Below, in pieces: positions 8,208-16,766 of a DNA stretch of 64,000 nt. Made by a program: the position numbers and the translations under genes. Origin of the DNA: Pseudomonas costantinii (GTDB taxonomy: Bacteria; Pseudomonadota; Gammaproteobacteria; Pseudomonadales; Pseudomonadaceae); contig NZ_MDDR01000057.1 in the NCBI RefSeq assembly GCF_001870435.1, positions 62,001-126,000 of the forward strand, read 5' to 3'. The notes below the pieces were generated by a model. That model saw only the letters and a list, made by a program, of their open reading frames with translations. It was not told the DNA's origin and did not search any database. The stretch's first letter is position 1; every line of letters starts with the position of its first letter.

Positions 8208-9752
8208 ATGGCCGACTACCTGTTGCAAATGAACGGCATCGTCAAATCCTTTGGCGGTGTCAACGCTCTGAATGGCATCGATATCAACGTGCGGCCGGGG
8301 GAATGTGTCGGCCTGTGCGGTGAGAACGGTGCCGGTAAATCGACCTTGATGAAGGTGCTGTCAGCGGTGTATCCGCACGGCACCTGGGAGGGTGAAATCC
8401 TCTGGGACGGGCAGCCGCTCAAAGCCCAATCGATCAGCGAAACCGAGGCCGCCGGCATCGTCATCATTCACCAGGAACTGACCCTGGTGCCCGACCTGTC
8501 GGTGGCCGAGAACATCTTCATGGGCCATGAGCTGACGCTACCAGGCGGGCGCATGAACTACCCGGCGATGATCCATCGGGCCGAAGCACTGATGCGCGAA
8601 CTCAAAGTGCCGGACATGAACGTCGCGCTGCCGGTGTCACAGTACGGCGGTGGCTACCAGCAATTGGTGGAAATCGCCAAGGCCCTCAACAAACAGGCGC
8701 GCCTGCTGATTCTCGACGAGCCCTCCTCGGCCCTGACCCGCTCGGAAATCGAGGTACTGCTCGACATTATCCAGGGCCTCAAGGCCAAGGGCGTGGCCTG
8801 CGTGTACATCTCCCACAAACTCGATGAAGTGGCGGCGGTGTGCGACACCATTTCGGTGATTCGCGATGGCAAACACATCGCGACCACTGCCATGGCCGAT
8901 ATGGATATCCCGCAGATCATCACCCAAATGGTCGGCCGGGAAATGAGCAACCTCTACCCTACTGAGCCCCATGAGATCGGCGAGGTTATTTTCGAGGCGC
9001 GCAACGTCACCTGCTACGACGTCGACAACCCCAAGCGCAAACGCGTGGACGATATTTCGTTCGTGCTCAAGCGCGGTGAAATCCTCGGCATCGCAGGGCT
9101 GGTGGGCGCCGGGCGTACGGAGCTGGTGTCGGCGTTGTTCGGCGCCTACCCAGGCCGCTACAGCTGTGAAGTCTGGTTGGAAGGCCAGGTGATCGATACA
9201 CGCACGCCGCTCAAATCGATTCGCGCCGGGCTGTGCATGGTGCCCGAAGACCGCAAGCGCCAAGGCATCATCCCTGACCTGGGCGTGGGCCAGAACATCA
9301 CCCTGGCCGTACTCGACACCTACGCCCACCTGACCCGCATCGACGCCGAAGCCGAGCTGGGCAGCATCGACCAACAAATCGCGCGCATGCACCTCAAAAC
9401 CGCCAGCCCGTTTCTGCCGATCACCAGCCTGTCCGGCGGAAATCAGCAAAAGGCCGTGCTGGCGAAAATGCTCATGGCCAAACCGCGTGTACTGATCCTC
9501 GATGAACCCACGCGCGGGGTGGATGTGGGCGCCAAGTATGAGATCTACAAGTTGATGAACGCCCTGGCGGCCGAAGGTGTGTCGATCATCATGGTGTCCT
9601 CGGAGTTGGCCGAAGTACTGGGGGTGTCCGACCGCGTGCTGGTGATCGGCGAAGGCCAACTGCGTGGGGATTTCGTCAACCAGGGCCTGACCCAGGAACA
9701 GGTGCTTGCCGCCGCGCTTAGCCATAACAATAACGATCGGAAGACCGCGTAG
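8208..9752 (+). CDS. xylG: D-xylose ABC transporter, ATP-binding protein
   Basis: A 514-residue double-ATPase of the sugar ABC family. The first half has Walker A GENGAGKS at residues 38-45 and Walker B LLILDEPSSALT. The second half has the degenerate GLVGAGRTEL, the signature LSGGNQQKAVLAK and LILDEPTRGVDVGAKYEIY. Only one active site is likely to be fully competent, as is usual in this family. It powers xylose import with XylF and XylH. The ATG at 8208 matches the expected N-terminus (MADYLLQMNGIVKSFGG); a GTG at 8199 overlapping the xylF stop is the alternative. Confidence 0.94.
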   Translation: MADYLLQMNGIVKSFGGVNALNGIDINVRPGECVGLCGENGAGKSTLMKVLSAVYPHGTWEGEILWDGQPLKAQSISETEAAGIVIIHQELTLVPDLSVAENIFMGHELTLPGGRMNYPAMIHRAEALMRELKVPDMNVALPVSQYGGGYQQLVEIAKALNKQARLLILDEPSSALTRSEIEVLLDIIQGLKAKGVACVYISHKLDEVAAVCDTISVIRDGKHIATTAMADMDIPQIITQMVGREMSNLYPTEPHEIGEVIFEARNVTCYDVDNPKRKRVDDISFVLKRGEILGIAGLVGAGRTELVSALFGAYPGRYSCEVWLEGQVIDTRTPLKSIRAGLCMVPEDRKRQGIIPDLGVGQNITLAVLDTYAHLTRIDAEAELGSIDQQIARMHLKTASPFLPITSLSGGNQQKAVLAKMLMAKPRVLILDEPTRGVDVGAKYEIYKLMNALAAEGVSIIMVSSELAEVLGVSDRVLVIGEGQLRGDFVNQGLTQEQVLAAALSHNNNDRKTA

Positions 9753-10889
9753 ATGAATCAGGTCAAACATCTTTTTACCCGCTACAAAATGCTCGCCTTG
9801 GTGATCGCCGTGGCGTTCATCTGGCTGTTTTTCAGTTGGCAGACCGAGGGCGGATTCGTGACGCCGCGCAACCTGTCCAACCTGCTGCGGCAGATGTCGA
9901 TCACCGGGATCCTGGCATGCGGCATGGTGCTGGTGATCATCAGCGGCGAGATTGATTTGTCGGTCGGGTCGTTGCTGGGATTACTCGGCGGACTGGCAGC
10001 GATTCTGGATGTGGTTTATCACATGCCATTGCTGGCCAACCTGAGCCTGGTGGCGCTGTGCGGTTTGATGATCGGCCTCGCCAACGGCTATATGACGGCT
10101 TACCTGCGTATCCCGTCGTTCATTGTCGGCCTGGGTGGCATGTTGGCGTTTCGCGGGATTTTGCTGGGGATCACTGGCGGCACGACCATTGCGCCGGTCT
10201 CGCCGTCGCTGGTGTACGTGGGTCAGGGATATTTACCCCACTCAGTCGGCGTCGGACTCGGCGTATTGTTATTCGCCTTGACGCTTTTTTTGACCTGGAA
10301 ACAGCGACGCAACCGCGCCCTCCATGGCCTGGCCGCGCACGCCCTGGTGCGTGACCTACTGCGTGTGGCGTTGATCGGCGCGGTGCTGGCCGGGTTCGTC
10401 ACCACCCTCAACAGCTACGACGGCATCCCCGTGCCGGTATTGCTGCTGCTGGTGCTGCTCGGCGTATTCAGCTACGTCACCAGCCAAACCGTATTCGGCC
10501 GCCGCGTCTACGCCGTGGGCAGCAACATGGAAGCCACGCGCCTGTCGGGTATCAACGTGCAGGCGGTGAAATTGTGGATATTCGGCATCATGGGCGTGAT
10601 GTGCGCTCTTGCGGGCATGGTCAACACTGCCCGCCTCGCCGCCGGCTCACCCTCAGCGGGCAACATGGGCGAACTCGACGCCATCGCGGCGTGTTTTATC
10701 GGCGGTACGTCCATGCGTGGTGGTTCGGGCACGGTGTACGGCGCGTTGCTCGGAGCGTTGGTGATCACCAGTTTGGATAACGGGATGTCGATGCTGGATG
10801 TGGACAGTTATTGGCAGATGATCGTCAAGGGCAGCATTCTGGTGCTGGCGGTGTGGGTGGACGTGAGTACGCGGGCCGGGCGACGCTGA
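9753..10889 (+). CDS. xylH: D-xylose ABC transporter, permease
   Basis: A 378-residue inner-membrane protein of the ribose/xylose permease family with about ten hydrophobic segments. Family landmarks are MVLVIISGEIDLSVGSLLGL, IVGLGGMLAFRG and DAIAACFIGGTSMRGGSGTVYGALLGAL. It forms the channel of the XylFGH importer. The ATG at 9753 directly abuts the xylG TAG, so the two are translationally coupled. It ends the xyl operon; between it and the next gene is a 6-bp stem (TGAGAC/GTCTCA, 10959-10975) without a T-run, so no convincing terminator is seen. Confidence 0.93.
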   Translation: MNQVKHLFTRYKMLALVIAVAFIWLFFSWQTEGGFVTPRNLSNLLRQMSITGILACGMVLVIISGEIDLSVGSLLGLLGGLAAILDVVYHMPLLANLSLVALCGLMIGLANGYMTAYLRIPSFIVGLGGMLAFRGILLGITGGTTIAPVSPSLVYVGQGYLPHSVGVGLGVLLFALTLFLTWKQRRNRALHGLAAHALVRDLLRVALIGAVLAGFVTTLNSYDGIPVPVLLLLVLLGVFSYVTSQTVFGRRVYAVGSNMEATRLSGINVQAVKLWIFGIMGVMCALAGMVNTARLAAGSPSAGNMGELDAIAACFIGGTSMRGGSGTVYGALLGALVITSLDNGMSMLDVDSYWQMIVKGSILVLAVWVDVSTRAGRR

Positions 10890-10996
10890 AACGCTGAACT
10901 GCATTTTTACAGCCATTGGAGACAGTGCTGCCGAAGGCGGAACGGATTGGTCTGCCCCTGAGACGGGTTGTCTCAAAGCGAACCGTTCTCGGGAAC

Positions 10997-11025
10997 TTGT
11001 AAAACCACGCACTTATGCCTAGTTT
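10997..11025 (+). promoter_or_regulatory. Possible sigma-70 promoter for the TonB receptor
   Basis: TTGTAA (10997-11002) and TAGTTT (11020-11025) are separated by 17 bases and lie 37 bases before the chosen start codon. Neither hexamer is a strong match, and no Fur-box-like palindrome is recognisable nearby. Confidence 0.3.
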
Positions 11026-11061
11026 ATGCGCCCCCCGCCCCGCGCTTTAAGGCCCTGCCCC

Positions 11062-13212
11062 ATGGTTTTGCGTTTCCGTCCCGTTGTCACTTCACGTTTC
11101 GCCCTTGGCCTGCTGCTCAGCGGCGGTATCGGTAGCAGCCTAGCGGCTGAGATAGAACTGCCGGCGGTGAAGGTCCAGGGCCAGGATGAGTCCGGTTATC
11201 GCAATGAAACCGCCTCGGTCGGCGGTTTCAATGAAGCACCGCTACTGGACACCCCGGCCTCGATCACGGTGATCAACGCTGAACTGATCAAGGACCAGCA
11301 AGCACGCCTGCTCAGTGAAGTACTGCGCAACGATGCCTCAGTGGGCGACAGCTATGCGCCAATCGGCTACTACGAGAACTTCGTGGTGCGCGGCTTCTCG
11401 CTGAACGCGGCCAGCAGCTACAAGATCAACGGGCGCACCATCACCGGTGAGCAGAACGTCGCGCTGGAAAACAAACAGCAGGTAGAAGTGCTCAAGGGCC
11501 TGGCCGGTTTGCAGAGCGGGATTTCCGAGCCCAGCGGCGTGATCAACTACGTGACCAAGCGCCCGGAAGATGTGCGCTCGGTGACGGTGTCCACCGATGA
11601 TCGTGGCAGCGGTTATATCGCCACGGATGTCGGCGGTTGGTTTGGCAGCGAACAGCAATTCGGCCTGCGCGCCAACGTGGCCCATGAAGATCTGCATTCC
11701 TATGTCGAGCATGCAAATGGCCAACGGGATTTTGTATCCCTGGCCTTTGACTGGAACATCAGCCCGGATGCGCTGTTGCAGTTGGATGCGGAATACCAGA
11801 ACAAGCAACAGCGCTCGGTGCCTGGCTATCAGTTGCTGGGCGGTACCGAAGTGCCGCATAACGCGTCGCCGAAAAAGCTGCTGGGGTACCAGAGTGGGTC
11901 CCATCAGGTTGGCATTGACTCGTTGAACCTCAACGGCAAGTTTGAATACCGGTTCAGCGATCAGTGGAAAGGCAGCGTCAGTGCGGCGCGCAGCAAGGTG
12001 GTGATTGACGATTACAGTTCGTTTGCCTGGGGCTGTTACTACGTGGGTACTTGCAACGCCAACACCTTTAGCCCTGAAGGCGACTACGACATTTACGACT
12101 ACCGCAGCCCCGACGACACCCGCCGTGACGATGAAGTGCAGGCGGCAATGACCGGGTTGTTCGACACCGCAGGGCTGGGCCATGAATTGACCTTTGGCAC
12201 CAGCGCCTTTCGCCGAGTTGTGGACAAACGCGACGCGGTGAACGAATACATCGGCAGCGGCAATATCAACGAAGATGCACCGACCTTCGCCCCCACCGAC
12301 AAGCCTCTGAACGACAGCCATCGCAACCTCGACAGTCGCCAGTACGGGCTGTTCGTCACCGACCGCATACGCTTCAACGAGCAATGGCAAACCATCCTCG
12401 GTGGCCGCGAAGTGCGCCTCGATGAAAAAGCCTTCGACAAGAATGGCACCGAAACGCGCCACACCCAGCAATACGTGTTCCTGCCCCAGGCTTCATTGAT
12501 CTACAAACCAGTGGAAAACGTTTCGCTATACACCAGCTACAGCAAGGGCCTGTCATTGGGCGGTACAGCGCCGTGGTTTGCAACCAACTCAAGCGAGACC
12601 CTGGCCCCGACCACCTCACGGCAAATCGAAACCGGTGTGAAATACGATTGGCGCCGCATCAGTTTCGCCGCTGCCATCTTCCAGACCCGCCAGGCCTACC
12701 AGTACGCAAAACCTGACGGCGCCGGCCACTTCACCTACGTGCAACAAGGCGAGCAGAAAAATACCGGATTGGAACTGTCCGCCAATGGCTGGGCCACCGA
12801 CCGCCTGCAGATCGCGACCAGCGTGGCGGCGATTCGCGCACGCGTGACCGGCAGCGGTACACCTGAATACGAAGGCCACCAGGCGATCAACGTACCCAAG
12901 CTGCGCGCCAGTGTGTATGCCGACTATGCGTTGCCGTGGGTGAATGGCCTGGCCGTGCTGGGCGGCGTGCAATACAGCGCCAAGAAGTACGCCAACCGCA
13001 CCGGTAATGTGGAGGTGGGAGATTATGCGGTGGTCAATGTCGGCAGCCGTTACACCACCAGGATCGACGGCTATGAGACGGTGTTTCGCCTGAGCGTCGA
13101 CAACCTGTTCGACAAGCGATACTGGCGCGACGCAGGCGAATACATGGGCGATGACTACCTGTTCCAGGGCGCACCCTTGACGGCGCGCCTGAGTGCATCG
13201 GTCAATTTCTAA
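11062..13212 (+). CDS. TonB-dependent siderophore receptor
   Basis: A 716-residue outer-membrane receptor. A signal peptide (ending GSSLAA, about residue 31) is followed directly by the plug domain without an N-terminal signalling domain: FNEAPLLDTPASITVINAEL, VVRGFSLN, EVLKGLAGLQSGISEPSGVI, NYVTKRP. The 22-strand barrel ends with the terminal F (LSASVNF). A cysteine pair (CYYVGTC) lies in an extracellular-loop-like stretch. It would import a ferric siderophore or other chelate using TonB-ExbB-ExbD energy. The ATG at 11062 follows AAGG and begins the signal peptide; an in-frame upstream start at 11026 would add 12 Pro/Arg-rich residues. No siderophore biosynthesis, ECF sigma or anti-sigma genes adjoin it, so the ligand is unknown. 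Confidence 0.88.
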   Translation: MVLRFRPVVTSRFALGLLLSGGIGSSLAAEIELPAVKVQGQDESGYRNETASVGGFNEAPLLDTPASITVINAELIKDQQARLLSEVLRNDASVGDSYAPIGYYENFVVRGFSLNAASSYKINGRTITGEQNVALENKQQVEVLKGLAGLQSGISEPSGVINYVTKRPEDVRSVTVSTDDRGSGYIATDVGGWFGSEQQFGLRANVAHEDLHSYVEHANGQRDFVSLAFDWNISPDALLQLDAEYQNKQQRSVPGYQLLGGTEVPHNASPKKLLGYQSGSHQVGIDSLNLNGKFEYRFSDQWKGSVSAARSKVVIDDYSSFAWGCYYVGTCNANTFSPEGDYDIYDYRSPDDTRRDDEVQAAMTGLFDTAGLGHELTFGTSAFRRVVDKRDAVNEYIGSGNINEDAPTFAPTDKPLNDSHRNLDSRQYGLFVTDRIRFNEQWQTILGGREVRLDEKAFDKNGTETRHTQQYVFLPQASLIYKPVENVSLYTSYSKGLSLGGTAPWFATNSSETLAPTTSRQIETGVKYDWRRISFAAAIFQTRQAYQYAKPDGAGHFTYVQQGEQKNTGLELSANGWATDRLQIATSVAAIRARVTGSGTPEYEGHQAINVPKLRASVYADYALPWVNGLAVLGGVQYSAKKYANRTGNVEVGDYAVVNVGSRYTTRIDGYETVFRLSVDNLFDKRYWRDAGEYMGDDYLFQGAPLTARLSASVNF

Positions 13213-13215
13213 GCC

Positions 13216-13653
13216 TTACTTGGGCATCTTGCGAAAACCAACGGCCAAGCGGTTCCAGCTGTTGATGGTCGCAATGGCCACGCTCAAGTCGATCTGTTCT
13301 TGCGCGCTGAATTCGGCGGCAAGCGCATTGTAGTCTTCATCGCCTGCGTGGGTCTGGCTGATCAGGGTCAGGCTTTCGGCCCAGGCCAGGGCGGCGCGCT
13401 CACGCGGGGTGAAGAACGGCGTTTCGCGCCAGGCCGACACGGTGTAGAGGCGGCGCTCGGTTTCACCGCCTTTGCGGGCGTCGGCAGTGTGCATGTCGAG
13501 GCAGAAGGCGCAGCCGTTGATTTGTGAGACGCGCAGACGGATCAGCTCCAGCAACGGCAGTTCTATCGACAGCTTGCCGACGGCGGTTTCCAGGGCGAGC
13601 ATGGCTTTCATAGCGTCTGGGGAGGCGGTGTAGAAATCGGTACGGGTTTGCAT
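13216..13653 (-). CDS. Carboxymuconolactone decarboxylase / AhpD-like protein
   Basis: A 145-residue single-domain protein of the carboxymuconolactone decarboxylase family. It has the AhpD-type redox motif CAFCLDMH followed by TADARKGGETERRL, and WRETPFFTPRERAALAWAE, the typical second half. Members with CxxC plus a nearby histidine act as peroxidase-like reductants; the substrate cannot be told from sequence. It ends 3 bases from the convergent TonB receptor stop, and its start at 13653 is isolated from the IclR gene by about 150 bases. Confidence 0.85.
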   Translation of the reverse strand: MQTRTDFYTASPDAMKAMLALETAVGKLSIELPLLELIRLRVSQINGCAFCLDMHTADARKGGETERRLYTVSAWRETPFFTPRERAALAWAESLTLISQTHAGDEDYNALAAEFSAQEQIDLSVAIATINSWNRLAVGFRKMPK

Positions 13654-13805
13654 GGTAGTACTCCAGAACGGTGTGGATTGGTGGCTAGGTTAGTCACCGA
13701 GGTGATCTGGAGGAATATCCAATTTGGGGGAAGAACAGGTGACCAATGTCCCACCACAAACCGCCTCGCACCGACAAATACCGGCGATTGGGCGGCGCAG
13801 ATCAG

Positions 13806-14669
13806 TTATCCGCCGAAGGTTTGCGAGGGGCGGCGCAAAGTGGGATCGAATGGATTGATCCTTGGCCCTATAGCCGCCGCCTCGCGCTTCAACAACTCCA
13901 CCACCATCGGCAACCGCGTAGGCCCCAGCCGGTCACTGATGGTCGCCACACTCAACGCCGCTACCGCATGCCCATCCCGATTCAGAATCGGAACCGCCAA
14001 CCCGGCCATGCCTTCCAGCACGCCCGTGTTGCGCGCGGCATAGCCCAGCGTGCGTACGTTCTCCACTTCGGAACGCAACAGCACTTCGTCATATAGGTGA
14101 AAGTCCTTGAGCCGTGGCAGGTTGTAGCGAATCACCGTCTCACGCTCTTCCTCCGGCAAAAACGCCAATATCGCCAGGCTGCCCTGCCCCACGCCCAATG
14201 CCACGCGCCCACCAATATCACCGGTAAAGGTGCGAATCGGGTACGGCCCTTCGCTGCGGTCCAGGCAGATCGCATCGAACCCGCTGCGCGCCAACAGAAA
14301 CAGCGAGTCCCCCAGTGAAGCACTCAAACGCAACATGCTCGGCCGCACCAGGTCGCGCAGGTTGCCGGTCTTGCCCGCATTCGCCGCCAGCGCGAAGAAC
14401 TCCAGGCTCAGGCGATAGTGCTTGCTGCGCGCGTCCTGTTCGACCATGCCTTCGTCCATCAGGCTACGCAGCAGGCGGTGCGTAGTCGGTTGGGACAGGC
14501 CCACTCGTTGCGCAAGTTGGGTGACGCGCTCGCCGCCTTCTGAAACCGTGCCAAGCACTCGCAGCAACGCGAACAAACGAGATACGCCACCCGCGCCGAC
14601 TTCTTTCAGTTGCCCTTCCTTTGGAAAATTATTCCGCTCAGTGGAATCCATAACATTCAATCTCGACAT
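13806..14669 (-). CDS. IclR-family transcriptional regulator
   Basis: A regulator of up to 287 residues. It has an N-terminal winged helix-turn-helix (RLFALLRVLGTVSEGGERV, LAQRVGLSQPTTHRLLRSLM) and a C-terminal IclR effector domain (SLFLLARSGFDAICLDRSEG, IRTFTGDIGGRVALGVGQGS, GMAGLAVPILNRDGHAVAAL). The start is uncertain: ATG at 14669 or ATG at 14651 (MDSTERNNF); neither has a strong Shine-Dalgarno sequence. It is divergent from the ABC-transporter/oxidoreductase operon that begins at 14892 and is most likely its local regulator. An IclR-type imperfect palindrome overlaps the start of this gene and a related copy sits about 70 bases further into the shared promoter region. Confidence 0.87.
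   Translation of the reverse strand: MSRLNVMDSTERNNFPKEGQLKEVGAGGVSRLFALLRVLGTVSEGGERVTQLAQRVGLSQPTTHRLLRSLMDEGMVEQDARSKHYRLSLEFFALAANAGKTGNLRDLVRPSMLRLSASLGDSLFLLARSGFDAICLDRSEGPYPIRTFTGDIGGRVALGVGQGSLAILAFLPEEERETVIRYNLPRLKDFHLYDEVLLRSEVENVRTLGYAARNTGVLEGMAGLAVPILNRDGHAVAALSVATISDRLGPTRLPMVVELLKREAAAIGPRINPFDPTLRRPSQTFGG
14632..14646. promoter_or_regulatory. Candidate IclR operator 1
   Basis: TTCCGCTCAGTGGAA pairs with its own reverse complement at 12 of 15 positions, the form of many IclR-family operators. It overlaps the first codons of the IclR gene, suggesting autoregulation. Inferred from symmetry and position. Confidence 0.4.
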
Positions 14670-14705
14670 AAATTCTATTGAATGAATAAAACTGAAATTA
14701 GTAGT

Positions 14706-14721
14706 CCGTTCAGTGAAATTC
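14706..14721. promoter_or_regulatory. Candidate IclR operator 2
   Basis: CCGTTCAGTGAAATTC matches 13 of 16 bases of CCGCTCAGTGGAATCC (14634-14649), 72 bases away in the same orientation, within the divergent promoter region. The spacing of about seven helical turns would suit two regulator dimers. Confidence 0.4.
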
Positions 14722-14891
14722 TATCTTCCACCCATCCTAGTCTTCGTCCTAATCTGCGTCCACAGGGGCGAAATGAACAACTAACGGCAGCCGACCCAGA
14801 TCGAGCGCCAACGCACCCGCAACACGCTTTCGCATCTGCCCAAAACAAAAAAGCGCGTTTCGACGCGACTCAAAAAAGGTGGACCGCAGAC

Positions 14892-15920
14892 ATGGCTTTT
14901 CTCCAACTCAACGCCTTGAGCAAACGCTACGGCGCCGTCGACGCGGTGGTCGCTACCGACCTTTCAGTCGAAAAAGGCGAGTTCGTTTCCCTGCTCGGCC
15001 CCTCCGGCTGCGGCAAGACCACCACCTTGCAAATGATCGCCGGCTTCGTCGATGTGAGTGGCGGGCAGATCCTGCTCGACGGGCGCGACATCACCCACGC
15101 CAAGCCCGCCAGCCGTGGCTTGGGCGTGGTGTTCCAGAGCTACGCGCTGTTCCCGCACATGAGCGTGCGCGACAACGTCGCCTTCGGCCTGAAAATGCGC
15201 AAAGTGCCGGCCGCCGAGATAGCCAATAAAGTCAAAACCGTTTTGGAACTGGTGCGCCTTGCTCCACACGCCGAGCGCTACCCGCGCGAATTGTCCGGCG
15301 GCCAACGCCAGCGCGTGGCCCTGGCTCGCGCGCTGGTGATTGAACCGCCGGTGTTGCTGCTCGATGAACCGCTGTCCAACCTCGACGCCAATCTGCGCGA
15401 AGAGATGCAGTTTGAAATCCGTCGTATCCAGTGCGCCGTGGGCATCACCACCTTGATGGTCACCCACGACCAGGCCGAAGCGCTGTCAATCAGCGACCGC
15501 GTGGTGGTGATGCAGGCAGGGCGCGTAACCCAGATCGACGCGCCGTACAAACTGTATGAGCATCCGCGCACGCGCTTCATTTCGGACTTCGTCGGCAAGG
15601 CCAATCTGTTGCCCGGCGACTATGACGAACTCGGCACCCCACAAGTGCGCCATACAGGCGGCGACGGCGGGCTGACCCTGAGCCTGCGCCCGGAAAAAAT
15701 TCAGCTGGTGGACGCAGGTCTGGGGCGACTGCAAGGCAAGGTCCTTGACCGCTACTTCTTCGGCAGCCAGTGGCTGTACCGCATCCACACCAGCCTCGGC
15801 GAAATCACCGTGGTGCGCAGCAATGACGGCAGCCCACCGCTGGGCTGCGGCGCAGCGGTAGGCCTGGAATGGCAAGCCAGCCTGCTGCGCGTGCTGGCAG
15901 CGGATGAGGTGCACGCATGA
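14892..15920 (+). CDS. ABC transporter ATP-binding protein (polyamine/opine type)
   Basis: A 342-residue PotA-like ATPase: Walker A GPSGCGKTT, Q-loop VVFQSYALFPHMSVRDNVAF, signature LSGGQRQRVALARAL, Walker B LLLDEPLSNLD, H-loop VTHDQAEAL, then a C-terminal TOBE-like regulatory domain (LRPEKIQLVD). The ATG at 14892 starts at the first conserved residues; the in-frame extension upstream to 14682 is low-complexity and lies in the promoter region, so I reject it. It is the first gene of an operon with two permeases, three dehydrogenase subunits and a binding protein; its stop overlaps the next start (ATGA). The substrate is probably an amine, opine or amino-acid derivative, judged from the enzymes in the operon. 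Confidence 0.9.
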   Translation: MAFLQLNALSKRYGAVDAVVATDLSVEKGEFVSLLGPSGCGKTTTLQMIAGFVDVSGGQILLDGRDITHAKPASRGLGVVFQSYALFPHMSVRDNVAFGLKMRKVPAAEIANKVKTVLELVRLAPHAERYPRELSGGQRQRVALARALVIEPPVLLLDEPLSNLDANLREEMQFEIRRIQCAVGITTLMVTHDQAEALSISDRVVVMQAGRVTQIDAPYKLYEHPRTRFISDFVGKANLLPGDYDELGTPQVRHTGGDGGLTLSLRPEKIQLVDAGLGRLQGKVLDRYFFGSQWLYRIHTSLGEITVVRSNDGSPPLGCGAAVGLEWQASLLRVLAADEVHA

Positions 15921-16762
15921 GTCGGGGCTATCTGTTGTCGCTGCCGGCCCTGGTGCTGTTCAGTGGCTTGTTGATCCTGCCGCTGGTGATGACTCTGGTG
16001 TTGTCGTTCAACGTGTTCGACTACCAAGTCGGCGTAAAGGCCGATGAGTGGACCTTCGCCCACTACCTGTCGCTGTTCAGCGACGCCTACTTCTACGAGA
16101 TTTTCTGGCGCACCTTCTGGATCAGCGCATTGGTGACCTTGCTGTGCGTGGTGATCGGTGTGCCGGAGGCCTACATCCTCAGCCGCATGGGCACGCCATG
16201 GCGCTCGATTTTCCTGATCCTGATCCTGACGCCGCTGCTGATTTCGGTGGTGGTGCGCGCCTTCGGCTGGAGCCTGCTGCTCGGTGCCGATGGGCTGGTG
16301 AACCAAGTGATCCAGGCCCTCGGCGGGCGCCCGGTGAAACTGCTGTACACGCCGTTCGCGGTGATCATCGCGCTGGTGCATGTGATGTTGCCGTTCATGA
16401 TCATTCCGGTGTGGACCTCCCTGCAAAAACTCGACCCTTCGGCCGAACAGGCGGCGTTGTCGCTGGGCGCGAGCCAGGCCACGGTGATGCGCAAAATCGT
16501 TTTGCCGCAGGTGATGCCCGGCGTGTTGTCCGGCACCCTGATCGTGTTCGGTCTCGCCGCCAGCTCCTTTGCGATCCCCGGCTTGCTCGGCGGGCGGCGC
16601 CTGAAAATGGTCGCCACCGTGGTGTACGACCAGTACCTCTCGGAACTCAACTGGCCCATGGGTGCAACCATCGCGGTGGTGCTGCTGTTGGTCAATCTGC
16701 TGATCATGCTGAGCTGGAACCGCATGGTCGAAGGCCGCTACAAAAAGTCCCTGGGGGTTTAA
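15917..16762 (+). CDS. ABC transporter permease 1 (PotB-like)
   Basis: A 281-residue inner-membrane permease with about six membrane segments. The cytoplasmic EAA loop EQAALSLGASQATVMRKIVL contacts the ATPase. The family is the spermidine/putrescine/thiamine/opine permease group. It overlaps the ATPase gene by 4 bases (ATGA), and the second permease begins 4 bases after its stop, so the three are co-translated. Confidence 0.9.
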   Translation: MSRGYLLSLPALVLFSGLLILPLVMTLVLSFNVFDYQVGVKADEWTFAHYLSLFSDAYFYEIFWRTFWISALVTLLCVVIGVPEAYILSRMGTPWRSIFLILILTPLLISVVVRAFGWSLLLGADGLVNQVIQALGGRPVKLLYTPFAVIIALVHVMLPFMIIPVWTSLQKLDPSAEQAALSLGASQATVMRKIVLPQVMPGVLSGTLIVFGLAASSFAIPGLLGGRRLKMVATVVYDQYLSELNWPMGATIAVVLLLVNLLIMLSWNRMVEGRYKKSLGV

Positions 16763-16766
16763 GCGC

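Noticed and set aside
14682..14891. 70-residue N-terminal extension of the ABC ATPase
   Set aside because: Low-complexity sequence within the divergent promoter, no family match, and a better start at 14892.
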